Shown in pieces: positions 1 to 11,339 of a stretch of 64,000 nucleotides of DNA. Positions within the stretch are counted from its first letter, which is position 1, and every line of letters begins with the position of its first letter. A model generated the notes under the pieces. It was given only the letters and a program-made list of their open reading frames with translations. It was not told the origin of the DNA and made no database searches. The stretch spans positions 1,208,364 through 1,272,363 of the forward strand of contig KK106984.1 of NCBI GenBank assembly GCA_000611775.1, read 5' to 3'. The stretch is from Umbilicaria muhlenbergii (Eukaryota > Ascomycota > Lecanoromycetes > Umbilicariales > Umbilicariaceae). The translations under genes and the position numbers were made by a program.

Positions 1-696
1 GTTCAAAAGGGTTCTAGATCCCCTGGTATTGGCCAGTCTGGACTGGTAAAATAGCAATAGTGGGTGGCGCATGATAGAACTCACCGAGCTAGTGATGTGC
101 TACCAGCTTCTACGACATAGTAATGAACTTTCTCTTCAAGCAATGCACGTGTTGACGTAGCGTCCTTGGAGAAACTAGAACTTACATGAACACAGAGCCT
201 TATGATTAAGGCCCTGCGAATGCTACGGTAAAGGTCAATATGTAGAAATGCCTCAGACTCGCGCCTTCGACGCAAAATGTCTCATCATAACCTAGACCTT
301 GAAACCCTATGTAGAGGCGATAGCGAATTCTGAAAGATGTCTCCAGCCGACACTGCTCTGCAACAAAAACGAATATCTTCTCATGGGCTGAAGAGGATTT
401 AAAGAGTAGAAATCACATGGCAGGTCCAAAAAATCCCAAAAAACATAAAACATACAACAGCAGGGATTCGCTGGTGGTTACCCACCCAACTACTGATCTG
501 CCGATCTCAAGCTTATGTATGGCAGAGCGGACGGGATGCCCAGTATCTCATGGGTCTTGTTAATATTGCTCCATTAAGTGATGGCTGCGGTGCCGTTTTA
601 GGCTCCCATGAGCCCAGTTGTGGCTCCTTTTGGTCTTAACGCTGGAATTGTAAACATAGCTGCTTTAGCACATTGCTTCCTGACCCTTGTGTTGGC

Positions 697-740
697 TCAT
701 GCGCCGCCTCAGGTACTCAGCTGAGCGCTTACATGCAGCT
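697..740 (+). repeat. Direct repeat unit 1 (44 bp)
   Basis: A 44-bp unit beginning TCATGCGCCGCCTCAGGTAC and ending TTACATGCAGCT. It recurs at 1061-1108 with a 4-bp length difference in the middle. The two units lie about 365 bp apart in the same orientation in the unmutated flank. Function unknown. Confidence 0.7.
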
Positions 741-916
741 ACCAGGTTCAGGCTCGTATCAGCAGGCAGGAATCTGAACTGACACCTGAGTATTCCCGTG
801 GTGCGCCTCCCCTTCCAGTTAGCCCTGTCCTGGACCGGCAACGCGCCCCTCACGTTGCCCGCATGTGCTGTCGCCTGAGCCACCTCCCGGGGTCGCCAGT
901 GCCCCCTGAGTGGTCA

Positions 917-976
917 GTCATCTGAGTGTGGGTCACTGGAGTGTCGATCACCCGTGTGTTGGTCATTTGAGGGACA
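917..976 (+). repeat. Four tandem 15-bp units
   Basis: Four successive 15-bp units with the pattern (G/A)TCA..(T/G)G(A/T)GTGT.G begin at 917, 932, 947 and 962. The units are imperfect. The array sits between the two direct repeats at 697 and 1061. No coding or regulatory role can be shown. Confidence 0.5.
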
Positions 977-1060
977 TGATCTGCCGGGGAGGGATATCTG
1001 ACGGGCTGAGCTTCACCGCTCAACGTGAGGGAGATGAAGGAGGCAGGCCTGAAGGCAGAG

Positions 1061-1108
1061 TCATGCGCCGCCTCAGGTACATACCCAGCTGAGCGCTTAC
1101 ATGCAGCT
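1061..1108 (+). repeat. Direct repeat unit 2 (48 bp)
   Basis: Second copy of the unit at 697-740, identical at both ends and with four extra bases after GGTAC. Both copies keep their CG sites, so this pair escaped the mutation seen further right. Confidence 0.7.
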
Positions 1109-1183
1109 AGAATCAAGGCATCAGTAAGGTAATCTGTGCCGGCCTCACCCCGCATGAAGATCAGGGTGAGCGCTGCCTTATGA

Positions 1184-1220
1184 TCACGTGACTTGAGTGA
1201 TTGTCACGTGACTTGAGTGA
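1184..1220 (+). repeat. Tandem pair containing CACGTG
   Basis: TCACGTGACTTGAGTGA occurs at 1184-1200 and again at 1204-1220 (period 20). Each unit contains the palindrome CACGTG, the core of E-box/bHLH sites. The pair lies exactly at the edge of the mutated block. Regulatory use is only a possibility. Confidence 0.5.
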
Positions 1221-2621
1221 TCCTGAGGATAATTCTGAGTGATCATGCCTCCTGAGAGGGTCAGCTGCTGCCTGCTTAATTTTCAGGAACCTTTACATTG
1301 CTCTTTCACAGTCATGTGCAGGTCATTATTAAGGTAGTCTGTAGTATCCTCACACAATCTGCTTCTCATTTTGTTACTGTTCACTCAGACCTGCATTTGA
1401 AGTGCTATGCTACTCAGCTGCAATGATCACTTTCAGCTTTAACATCACTGACCTCAGTTTGAAAGGTTTTTCATCACAGTCACAACTTTTCATGCTTCTT
1501 GTGTCATCATCCTTATCAGCAGCAAACTTCATCAAATGTTAACTCTGAAAATGACATCATGTCATGACAATTTTGAGCCTGATAGGGTCATGATATGACC
1601 TTGTTGAGGGTTAGAAATTGAGGAATTTTGAGGAGCCTTCAGTGAGAGAGAGTGTTGAATTTAACTGCTGTCAGCTCTCAGGCATCAGATTTCAGGGTGA
1701 GTTTCAGAGTTCAAGCCCCTCACTCATGACCTTATAATTAAGCATCTCTCACTTGTTTTTAGGAGTTAGTTGATTCATTGAATTAAATTCAACAAATATA
1801 TGATAGCAATACTATAGAAAGTAGAATCAGAACTATCAGCAGGCAGTGATGCTTTTGAGCATCTGAAATGTTGAATGCTCATCTTATAACTGTTCTGACA
1901 CTTCTGCAAGAAAGTGAAAACTTTTCTCAAGTCAGTGATAATACTGTCAGTAATGATTGATAACTCTGCTTCAGCAGATGTACTTAATAGCTAGTGTTAC
2001 ACCTCTTGAGAATCATGAGGATGGTGGAAAGAGGATTTCAAGCAGTGATTGAATGATTTAATTACTATGCTCAGTGATGTGTTCTAAATTCCGCTGGTCA
2101 CACTAATAAGTAAACATTAAGTCTTTCACTGCGGGAACTGAATCCCGTCAACCCTAAGGTATTATTTCCACTGAGCTGCGTGATCACATGCAGTGTTAAT
2201 TATAATTTGTGAAAGTGGCTCACCCTGAAGAGGTGATGAACTGAAGTTGAGATCAGATCAGTTAAACTCTGCTGATTTAACACAGCTGAGCTTGATTCAA
2301 ATAAATTATAAAAAGATGAGTATCTAAATTGACAATCAACAAGGTTATCATTTCAATTAAGATTTAAACCTATGAAAGCTTCAATGCAACAAAACAGAGC
2401 ATAGTTTTGATCTTTATTAACTTTCACTAGATTTCATCCTTGTCTCATTTAATAACTAATTACAACAGATTGCTCTTGCACTTCTGTTAATGCAGACACT
2501 GCTAGTTGTCCTACATCATCTTAATAAAAGGTCAACAGATCAGTTGCTGACAACTGATTTATTAACAGTGTATATAATTGATAATTTCAATCACACTTCA
2601 GTCCTTCTTGTAAGCACAACA
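1221..2621. other. Mutated, unassigned sequence
   Basis: CG and CCA/TGG are nearly absent and TGA/TCA are abundant. On the - strand between about 2280 and 2620 one frame looks faintly coding, with long runs of sensible residues interrupted by TGA. It matches no family I recognise. It may continue the - strand sequence at 13379-14406, from which it is now separated by the family A element. Apart from the tRNA-like patch nothing else stands out. Confidence 0.35.
2128..2195 (-). ncRNA. tRNA-like / Pol III promoter-like patch
   Basis: Read on the - strand, this holds an A-box-like CAGCTCAGTGG and, about 35 bases on, a B-box-like stem-loop with GGGA and TCCC arms around TTCAGT. The spacing is too short for a full cloverleaf with an anticodon arm, and no matching acceptor stem is seen. 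It is therefore not a working tRNA. A tRNA relic or the head of a tRNA-derived SINE is the likeliest reading; chance resemblance remains possible. Confidence 0.3.
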
Positions 2622-2643
2622 TAAGGAATTGTTTCTCAGTATT
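2622..2643 (+). repeat. 22-bp repeat at the left edge of the family A element
   Basis: A 22-bp stretch beginning TAAGGAATTGTT and ending CAGTATT abuts the left LTR. It recurs with one difference at 13357-13378, abutting the right LTR. It is far longer than the 4-6 bp duplication typical of Ty3/gypsy integration. Confidence 0.75.
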
Positions 2644-2929
2644 TGTCAGAGCCATCATATAATAGTATGACAATATGACACTAATACAACACTAGTATGA
2701 CACTATGGTATGACACTATAACTTAAATATGATGACTCAACGCCTAGCGCCTTGGTATCAAGTGAAAACTCTTCACAAGGAGGTGCAGAAACCTGCTTCC
2801 TCAATGATCAGTTTTGTCATGAAATAGAAGATGTATAATCATTATTGCATTGACCTCATCATGACTATATTGTTTATGACATCTCATTCAAACACTGTTA
2901 TGATGCTCTGTCATACACTCAGCCTCTTA
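2644..2929 (+). repeat. Family A left (5') LTR
   Basis: About 286 bp, starting TGTCAGAGCC and matched by 13073-13358 over its whole length through CAGCCTCTTA. A partial copy of the same LTR lies at 30440-30649. The two LTRs differ mainly by transitions. Confidence 0.85.
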
Positions 2930-2982
2930 CATACTGATCACTCAGTACCTTCAGGTGAACAGTCATGTTGAAAGCAAATAAG

Positions 2983-4840
2983 ACATGATGACATCAACAC
3001 TTCAATCTCATCAGGTCAGTGAAACAGTCAATAATTAAGTTGAGGCAAGCCCTTCAATTAGCAGGTTTACATTATCAGTCATTGATACTCTTACTTTTAA
3101 CATCATTGATGATGATGAACATATCACTGCAGGCAACTTTAATGACATCATTAAAGATCTTGAGGCAGTCACTGCTCATAATCAGGAGGTCATCAAGCGT
3201 CAGTGATTACAATTACAACATGTATGACAAGAAATTAAGTTTGAGGATAATAAAAAGAAGCTCTGAGAGTTTAATCAACATCTGCAAGAAGGTCCTTCAA
3301 CTATGATTACAGTAAACTCAGAGAACAACACAGGTTTATCACATGAATTATAATGTTAAGTTATGACAGACATCACACCTCCCTTTTTTCAATGTCTTGT
3401 AAAGTCATGAGAGCCTCACCTTTATGCAGGAGGTGTTAAAGTCATGAGATGAAAACTTTAAAAATACCTGAATGAAATCAATCAGAATCAGGAGCTGATG
3501 TCAGAGCAATTCTTTACTGAATGAGATTTCATCATCTGAGCAGGCACCTATCTAGAGAAAATAATCATGAGTGACTGACAGAAGCAGAAGAAGCAGCATG
3601 ATCATATTTAAATCATTTATAATAATTTTCTGAAGATGCTGAAGAAGAACTTATCTCCTGATGAAGACATGAATGAATGAAATATCATCACTTTTAATGC
3701 AGTTGAATTTCATAATCATGATATAATCACCTCTTGATATGACAGATTATCAGAACTCTACTGCTTTCTTTCAGCTTCACATAAGGAAATCAATGAGATG
3801 CTCATTTGAGACTGCTGATGATCAAGACTTCCTCATCATGTTTTAACTGAACTATGATGTTGAGATCTGATGCAGGTTGCAAGACAGTCAGTGCAAGAAA
3901 TTTCAGCACATCTTGACATCATCATCAATCATGAACTGTTTTGAAGCTGTTCAGACACTAAAAAGGACCACTAAAACAAGATTGATGACATAAACAAAAG
4001 TACAACACTGACATCATACTATGACAGAAAAGAATTTTTCACTGAATAATAAATCTCTCACCCTCAACAATTCAATCATGAAAGAGGAAACAATTCATGA
4101 GGTTTTTATCAAGAAAGTAACTGTGATCAAAGCTGAAATTTAAATCACATATCAATTGTGAAGAAAGTGATCATGACAACAACACAGACATTCACAGGAC
4201 TCTCATGCTGACAAGAAGACTTTATTCTTAAGAACAAAATGAATACATGAAAAGCAGCAGACCTCTGTATCAAGTGTAAAGTCATCAGTCATTGAACAAA
4301 TAAATGTACAACAGGATGATCAACAGCAGTCATTACTGCAGTTGATGTGAATAAATGATTCACAGTCAACCTTCAGCTCATCTTCTTACTTATCATTGAT
4401 GATATCTCACATCTGATATCAGAGCAGTTAGAGGGGACTTTCATATGACAAGAGATGATTCAAAGAAAAAATACTCATATATTATTGACAATGATAGTCA
4501 AGGCAATATCATCACATGATATGTTGTCAATGAACTGTCTTTACAAACTGAACCCTATGAAGCTCAAGTTAATACATGAAGCAATATGATTGACTTGTCA
4601 GAATCCGTCATATTAATTATTACAGTGTACAACATTAATGATTAATTTTATCACTATAACAGCTGCTTCTTTATCACATGAGATAATGCATCAGCTTCTT
4701 TCATCCTCAGGTTATCATTCCTAATCAATGCAAATCTGAATCATGAATATGACATGAGGAAATTCCTATGAAAAAAGGTGAGGCATATCACAGCACACTG
4801 AGTATTCATCATCAGTGAGAAGAAGGCACTGAAGAATGTT
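2983..4840 (+). pseudogene. Family A gag region (fossil)
   Basis: Gag-like region of the family A element. A retroviral-type zinc knuckle with C-x2-C-x4-H-x4-C spacing is visible at 4266-4307, as expected near the C terminus of a Ty3/gypsy gag. The upstream part reads as a helical, Glu/Gln-rich protein. Degenerate throughout. Confidence 0.6.
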
Positions 4841-6200
4841 TTACATATGAACAACCTTTTCATTACAGAACACTTCATAGGACTGTCAGATTTAATAATT
4901 AATATGAAAGAATATACTCTTCAGATGAACTCATTACAGTATGACAGAAGTAACAATGTGTATGACACATTATCTCTTGAATATCATGACTTCATAGACA
5001 TATTTCAGGTGACTGAGAAGCAGTCTTTGCTTGAGAGAGATTCACATGATCATGTCATTGACTTGAAATCAAGGCAGCAATCTTCATTCAGAAAGTTATA
5101 CTCAATGTTCTCAGCTGAGCTCAATGTACTGAAGGTATATTTAGATGATGTCATGAAGACAAGCATAATCTGTAAATTAATATCATCTGCAGCTTCACCT
5201 GTTATGTTTATACTGAAATCAGACAGCAGCCTATGATTAGTCATTGATTATAAGCGCTTGAACAATATTATTATTAAGAATCATTACTCATTATCACTTA
5301 TATCAGACATGTTGAATCATCTTCAAGGAGTTAAGAAGTTCATTAAGCTGAACTGCAAGAATGCATATAATCAAATATGAATTAAGAGTGAAGATGAATG
5401 AAAAACAGCATTCTGAACACAGTTCAGGCTGTTCAAATATCTTGTCATGTCTTTCAGTCTCATGAATGCTCCTGCTATGTTTCAAGCCTTCATTGATAAA
5501 GCGCTTGATGAGTTCTTAAACATCACATGCATGATTTACTTGAACAATATCTTGATCTTTAGCAAAGATGAGTCTAAGCATGAAGAGCATGTATGACAAG
5601 TACTAAGTGCACTACAACATCATGATCTTCATCTTAAGATCAGTAAGTGCTTGTTCAATGCAATGAAAGTGAACTTCCTAGGATTCAAGATCAACATGAA
5701 AGGCATATACATGAACTCAGAGAGGATTTAAGCTGTTGAAGAATGACTGCCCCTGAAGAACATTCATGAATTGCAGGTTTTTTTAAGCTTCATCAACTTC
5801 TTCTGAAGGTTTATAAGAGATTATTCATAAATTACAGCACTGCTGTTAAACCTCCTGAAAACAGGAAGGAATAAAAAGAAGATTAAAATTATATTAAGTT
5901 CTTTTTCAACTCACTGAACTGCTCCTCATCAAGACATTGAAGGAAAGCAGAGCAGCTTAATCTCATTGCAGAGGTTTAACACAAGTTATTCAATATGCAG
6001 CTCACAAGTTGAAGGAGAGCTACAACAAGAAAATGTCATATCTGTCTCTTTTTCACTTTCAGGAGCTGCATTGAAAGCATTTAATGCTTTGAAGGAGACC
6101 TTCATGAGTGCTTCATTATTATGCTACTTCAATGAAAACAAACTCATGAAGGTTGAAACAGACCCCTCTGAATTCATAATTAACAGAATCTTGACACAAT

Positions 6201-7341
6201 CATCAGCAATTTAGCAAGTTAGCTCTGAGCTAGTTTTTAGCACTTTGAGCGCTCTGAGCTTCTGATCTCATGTCCCAGCTAACAGCCGCTCTTAGCACCC
6301 TTTGAGCGCTTTGAGCTCAACCTTAAATCTTGAGCGGAACATCAAAATTTTGCGATAACTTGAAAAAAACAGTTATTAAAACTTAAACAAGTACACACAC
6401 AGTGTTATAATAACAGTAAAACTTATAATAAGTAAACTTTTGCTAAAATTCACTTTTCTGCAATAAAAAATCATGATTTGTTGAGTCTGAAAGCACTGTA
6501 TAAGTGTTGAGTTCTGAATATTTAAAGAACTTCAAGATTTTCACCACTTAAAAATTTACACACTTTAATAACTTTTGCAACTCAACAGATATGAAGAAAC
6601 TTTCAATGCATAAATTATAAAAAACAGTATTATCTATTAATGTTAAATTAAAAGTTTCTTCATAACTGCTATTGTTGTTAAGTTATATTTAATTCAAGTT
6701 AAGTTATATTTAATTCAAGTTTTCAACAGCGAAAAATCTTTCAAAAAAAGTCACATACTTTGAATAACTATTGCGCTTTTATACTTATAATATAACTTTC
6801 AGGTTATAAGTTGTAGAGAATAAGCTGTTTAAGAGTTTTCTGATACAAAGTTTCTTTTTATGTGTTGTTGGTGTTGAGTTATTCAAAAAGTCATTAAAAG
6901 TCGGTTTATTAATGTTGTGATTTTCATCACTGAAAGTTTAAAATCAATGTAACTTTTTAACAACAACAGTTATAAAAAAACTTCAAGTTATAAAACTGTT
7001 TAATAGCTTATTCTCTACAACTTATAAACTGAAAATTATATCATAAGTATAAAAGCGCAATAGTTAATCAATATGCTAATATATTTATAATTAGTTAAAA
7101 GTTTTTTAATTCATAACTATTACAAATTAAAACTTATGAAGAAATCTTTAATCTATAAAGTGTACAGAATAAAGAGATTTAAAACTTTTCAATAAAAAGT
7201 TTTTTATTATTCATGAAGGTATAATAGTTATTTAAAGTGTAAGATTTGTATGAGCTCATTTACTGCTCAGAGAGTGCTCTGAGCGCATAAAGTACTATTA
7301 ACTAAAACCTTATTTTTGAGCGGGCTGCCAAGTTGCGGATG
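6201..7341 (-). mobile_element. TIR element copy 1 (1141 bp, non-autonomous)
   Basis: This copy begins CATCAGCAATTTAGCA and ends with the inverse of CATCCGCAACTTGGCA, giving imperfect terminal inverted repeats of about 16 bp (CATCMGCAAYTTRGCA). The subterminal 150 bp on each side carry several GAGCGC/GAGCGG motifs. A long imperfect palindrome (arms 6765-6832 and 6998-7066) sits inside. No transposase frame is present. It is inserted in the RNase H part of the family A element and is flanked by AT/AC, which could be a 2-bp duplication with one transition. It carries a small tandem duplication near 6674-6715. The orientation is arbitrary: the strand given treats the CATCCGC end as left. Confidence 0.8.
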
Positions 7342-7849
7342 ACACTTTAAAGTTAACAGTCAATTGCATTGATTATCAGTTACTTATTACAGCAAGAAGC
7401 TGCTAAATATTAAGACCTGATATAATACAGGTGAGCAAGAGCTCCTTGTCATCATGAAAGTCATGCATCATTGACAGCACTACTGTCAGGGTGTTAAACA
7501 TCAAATTGTCATATTGACTGATCATGCAAACCTTGTTTGATTCATGACTACCTCAAACCTCACATGAAGGCAGCTCAAGTGAGCTGAAAAGCTCACTGAG
7601 TATGACTTTAAGATCACATATCAAGAGGGCAAGAAGAACTCTGCTGACAGTTTATCAAGACAACCTGATTATGAATTGCTGAAGACTGTCAGTACCTCAA
7701 CTGTCACTGAAATAATGTGACAGTCCTTTCACTTGAGAAGTGAAGATTATAAGTCAGTACAGGAGAAATTATACATGCTTGCTGCAATGACACTGCAGTC
7801 AAGAGCAGTACAACAGGAGCTACAACAAGAGAATGTCATATCTGTCACA

Positions 7850-8280
7850 ATGAATATTATCAGTATGATGAACACTGAAGATGATGATCTCATCAGAACA
7901 TCAACAGTGTGAAATTTATCTGCTTAAAAAGAAGCAAGCTGTAATGAAAATGATGAGAGTATCATGTCAGATGAAGTCAGTGATATCATTAAAACATCAG
8001 CAGTGCATCACCTACTCAGTATGATGATTACTGAAGATGATGATCTCATCAGAACATCAGCAGTGCAGAATTTATCTGCTCAAGAAGAAGCAAGCTGTGA
8101 TGAATATATTAATATGATGAATACTGAAGCTGGTGACACAACTGAAACATCAGCAGTTCATGACTTACATGCTTAAGAAGCAAGCTGTGATGAATATATT
8201 AATATGATGAATACTGAAGCTGATGATATGATTAAAACATCAGCAGTTCATGACTTATATGCTTGAGAAGCAAGTCATGA
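7850..8280 (+). repeat. In-frame tandem repeat inside family A pol
   Basis: Units of roughly 90 bp (about 30 residues) encode an acidic peptide with the recurring motifs MMNTEADD and KTSAVHDL. There are about four to five units between RNase H and integrase. The last two units (about 8087-8270) are nearly identical; the earlier ones are looser. Confidence 0.7.
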
Positions 8281-8777
8281 TCAAATAAGAAAGTTTAAAT
8301 ATGCAGAGCCTCAGCAGCACTCAATTAAGAATAACTCAGCAAACACTGCAGTTATGAACAGTGACACAAGTCATGTTCTTATTAATCTTTAAATTGAGGA
8401 TAATGCTTCTGCTGACACTGTTGAAGCGCTTCAACTCATGTCTACTCACTCATCAATAAGTGAGGAGATAACAGCTTATATAAGAATATTTATTAAACAA
8501 CTTGAACATGTAATTCATACTGAGCAGTTGAAAGACAGTTTAATATGATGAATATGACAGAGATTAACTACCCCTCTTGAGGATAAAAACAACTTGACTG
8601 AGTTCAAGATGATAAATATGAATATAGACATGAACTCTGAGATGATCATGACATCAGAGATGCAATCAAATATGGCATTTATACTGTTGAATATATGAAA
8701 ATGTTGACAAAAAATTGAGGATGTCATATACTACAATGATAAGATCTACATTCCACAGAACTCTGCTCTTCACAATG

Positions 8778-9903
8778 CATCAGCAATTTAGCAAGTTAAC
8801 TCTGAGTTAGTTTTTAGCACTTTGAGCGCTCTGAGCTTCTGATCTCATGTCTCAGCTAACAGCCGCTCTTAGCACCCTTTGAGCGCTTTGAGCTCAACCT
8901 TAAATCTTGAGCGGAACATCAAAATTTTGCGATAACTTGAAAAAAACAGTTATTAAAACAATTGTTTAAACAAGTACACACACAGTGTTATAATAACAGT
9001 AAAACTTATAATAAGTAAACTTTTGCTAAAATTCACTTTTCTGCAATAAAAAATCATGATTTGTTGAGTCTGAAAGCACTGTATAAGTGTTGAGTTCTGA
9101 ATATTTAAAGAACTTCAAGATTTTCATCACTTAAAAATCTACACACTTTAATAACTTTTGCACCTCAACAGATACGAAGAAACTTTCAATGCACAAGTTA
9201 TAAAGAACAGTATTCTCTATTAATGTTAAACTAAAAGTTTCTTCATAACTGCTGTTGCTGTTAAGTTATATTTAATTCAAGTTTTCAACAGCGAAAAATC
9301 TTTCAAAAAAAGTCACATACTTTGAATAACTATTGCGCTTTTATACTTATAATATAACTTTCAGTTTATAAGGTGTAGAGAATAAGCTGTTTAAGAGTTT
9401 TCTGATACAAAGTTTCTTTTTATGTGTTGTTGTTGTTGAGTTATTCAAAAAGGCATTAAAAGTCTGTTTATTAATGTTGTAATTTTCATCACTGAAAGTT
9501 TGAAATCAATATAACTTTTTAACAACAACAGTTATAAAAAAACTTCAAGTTATAAAACTGTTTAATAGCTTATTCTCTACAACTTATAAACTGAAAATTA
9601 TATCATAAGTATAAAAGCGCAATAGTTAATCAATATGCTAATATATTTATAATTAGTTAAAAGTTTTTTAATTCATAACTATTACAAATTAAAACTTATG
9701 AAGAAATCTTTAATCTATAAAGTGTACAGAATAAAGAGATCTAAAACTTTTCAATAAAAAGTTTTTTATTATTCATGAAGGTATAATAGTTATTTAAAGT
9801 GTAAGATTTGTATGAGCTCATTTACTGCTCAGAGAGTGCTCTGAGCGCATAAAGTACTATTAACTAAAACCTTATTTTTGAGCGGGCTGCCAAGTTGTGA
9901 ATG
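8778..9903 (-). mobile_element. TIR element copy 2 (1126 bp)
   Basis: Close copy of the element at 6201-7341 in the same orientation, lying in the integrase part of the same family A retroelement. It is flanked by TG on both sides (8776-8777 and 9904-9905). It lacks the small tandem duplication of copy 1. High similarity to copy 1, including retained GAGCGC motifs, suggests both arrived after the host retroelement. No coding capacity. Confidence 0.8.
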
Positions 9904-11231
9904 TGTAATGATCAATTGATTTCATGATGATGTCTTTGCAGGTCATTTCAGGAAGTTAAGAATTATAAAATTAATGCAGTGATCTTATGATTAACCTGAT
10001 GCTGTCAGAGACATATGACATTACTGTCATGATTGTGTTGAATGTCAAAAGGTGAAGCCAGCTCATCACAAATCATATAAGTTATTAAACTCATTGTCAG
10101 TCTCAACTGAGCTGTGACATATGATGACAATGAACTTCATTACAGATTTGCCACTGAGCAGCACATATGAAAGTATGACATGAGATTCAATCCTTATCAT
10201 AATTGATAAGTTGATCAAAATGACTCACTATATTTCAATATAGAAGACAATGTCAGTTGCTGACTTCATTGAAGTGTTTATTCAGGACATAATTAAGCAT
10301 CATGATGTGTCAAAAGTTTTAATCACAGACAGAGACAAGCTGTTTACATCAGAGCAGTGAATCAGCTTCTGCTTTCACATGTGATGTCATCATAACATGT
10401 CAACAGCTTTTCACCTGCAAACTGATGATCAAACAGAGAGGCAGAATCAGTCCCTGAAGATGTATTTATGCATATTCATTAATGAGCAGTAAGAGAACTG
10501 AGTCAAGCTTCTATCTTGCGTGAAGTTCTCATACAACAACTTCATACATGCTGTTACAAGAAAGAGCCCCTTTCAGCTTAATTTAAAGTGAGACCCTCAG
10601 ATGAGCTTAAGTAGGTCATTTATACAGCACTCATATGAATAAATAAGACCTTATGCAGATGCACAGCAGCTTCAAGATCAAATTGCAACAGCTTGAAAAC
10701 AGCTACAACAGGTCAATGAGATGTATATAAATTATTATAATCAATGCTGAACAGAGATAACATTCAAAGAAGGTGATTTAGTACTGATTAATAAAAAGAA
10801 TGTGTCAGTGAACAAGCAGATGAAGAAACTGCATTGAAAAAAGCTCAGCTCATTCATGATATGATGTGTGATAAGTTGATCATTGTATGAACTTGACCTC
10901 TCAGAGGATTGAAACATTTATAATGTATTCAACATCACTTTATTAAAGTCATTTTAAGGCACATGTCATGTGTTCTCTGCATTGACAGAAAAAGACCTAC
11001 TACTCAATTGAGATGATGAGTGAGAAGTCAAAGCAATTGTAAATAATCATGTTCATGATGACAGGCTTCAATACCTCATCAAATGAAAGCTGATGAATCA
11101 GGTGTGAGATGACACATGAGAGTCAACACACTTCATCTGCAATGCAAAGGCAAAAATGTGAAAATTTCATGCTGACAACTCTGATAAACTGAAATTCAGG
11201 TGAGCTGTATGATGTGACTCTTCAAAATCAA

Positions 11232-11330
11232 TTAAGAAGCTGTTACAAAAGTCATGAGTCTTAAGAAAGCTGTCATAAAAGTCATGAGTCTTAAGAAAGC
11301 TGTCACAAAAGTCATGAACCTTAAGAATTG
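11232..11330 (+). repeat. Three 33-bp tandem units
   Basis: Three units of 33 bp containing AAAAGTCATGA..CTTAAG lie just after the chromodomain segment of the family A element, in its 3' untranslated part. They are nearly identical. Confidence 0.65.
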
Positions 11331-11339
11331 AAAACTTTG

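Larger units (their letters stand above)
1..1220. other. Unmutated flank with no recognised gene
   Basis: This stretch has ordinary composition: CG, CCA and TGG are common, unlike nearly all of the remaining 62.8 kb. The reading frames here are short and match no family I recognise. It holds several short repeats, listed separately. The change to the mutated state falls at about 1200-1260, so this is probably the edge of the mutated block. Confidence 0.5.
4847..11230 (+). pseudogene. Family A pol region: PR-RT-RH-IN-chromodomain (fossil)
   Basis: The reverse transcriptase core is recognisable at about 5080-5830 from the palm and fingers order typical of Ty3/gypsy, including an active-site box of the Y-x-x-x-I-L-I-F type near 5535. 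RNase H follows and is interrupted by the TIR element at 6201-7341. The region after RNase H carries tandem 90-bp units. The integrase zinc-binding and catalytic parts (about 8735-10870) are interrupted by the TIR element at 8778-9903. A chromodomain-like segment follows at about 10990-11200, placing the element among the chromoviruses. Degenerate throughout. Confidence 0.8.

Noticed and set aside
665-1155. Overlapping short - strand frames in the unmutated flank sharing an AACKRSA peptide
   Set aside because: The shared peptide is simply the 44-48 bp direct repeat read in frame. Lengths of 72-101 codons without a family match do not support genes.
2128-2195. Functional tRNA gene
   Set aside because: The space between box A and box B is too short for an anticodon arm, and no acceptor stem pairs.
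6201-7341. TIR elements as introners (mobile introns)
   Set aside because: All four copies lie in or near coding sequence, but the ends are CATC.../...GATG, with no GT...AG boundaries.
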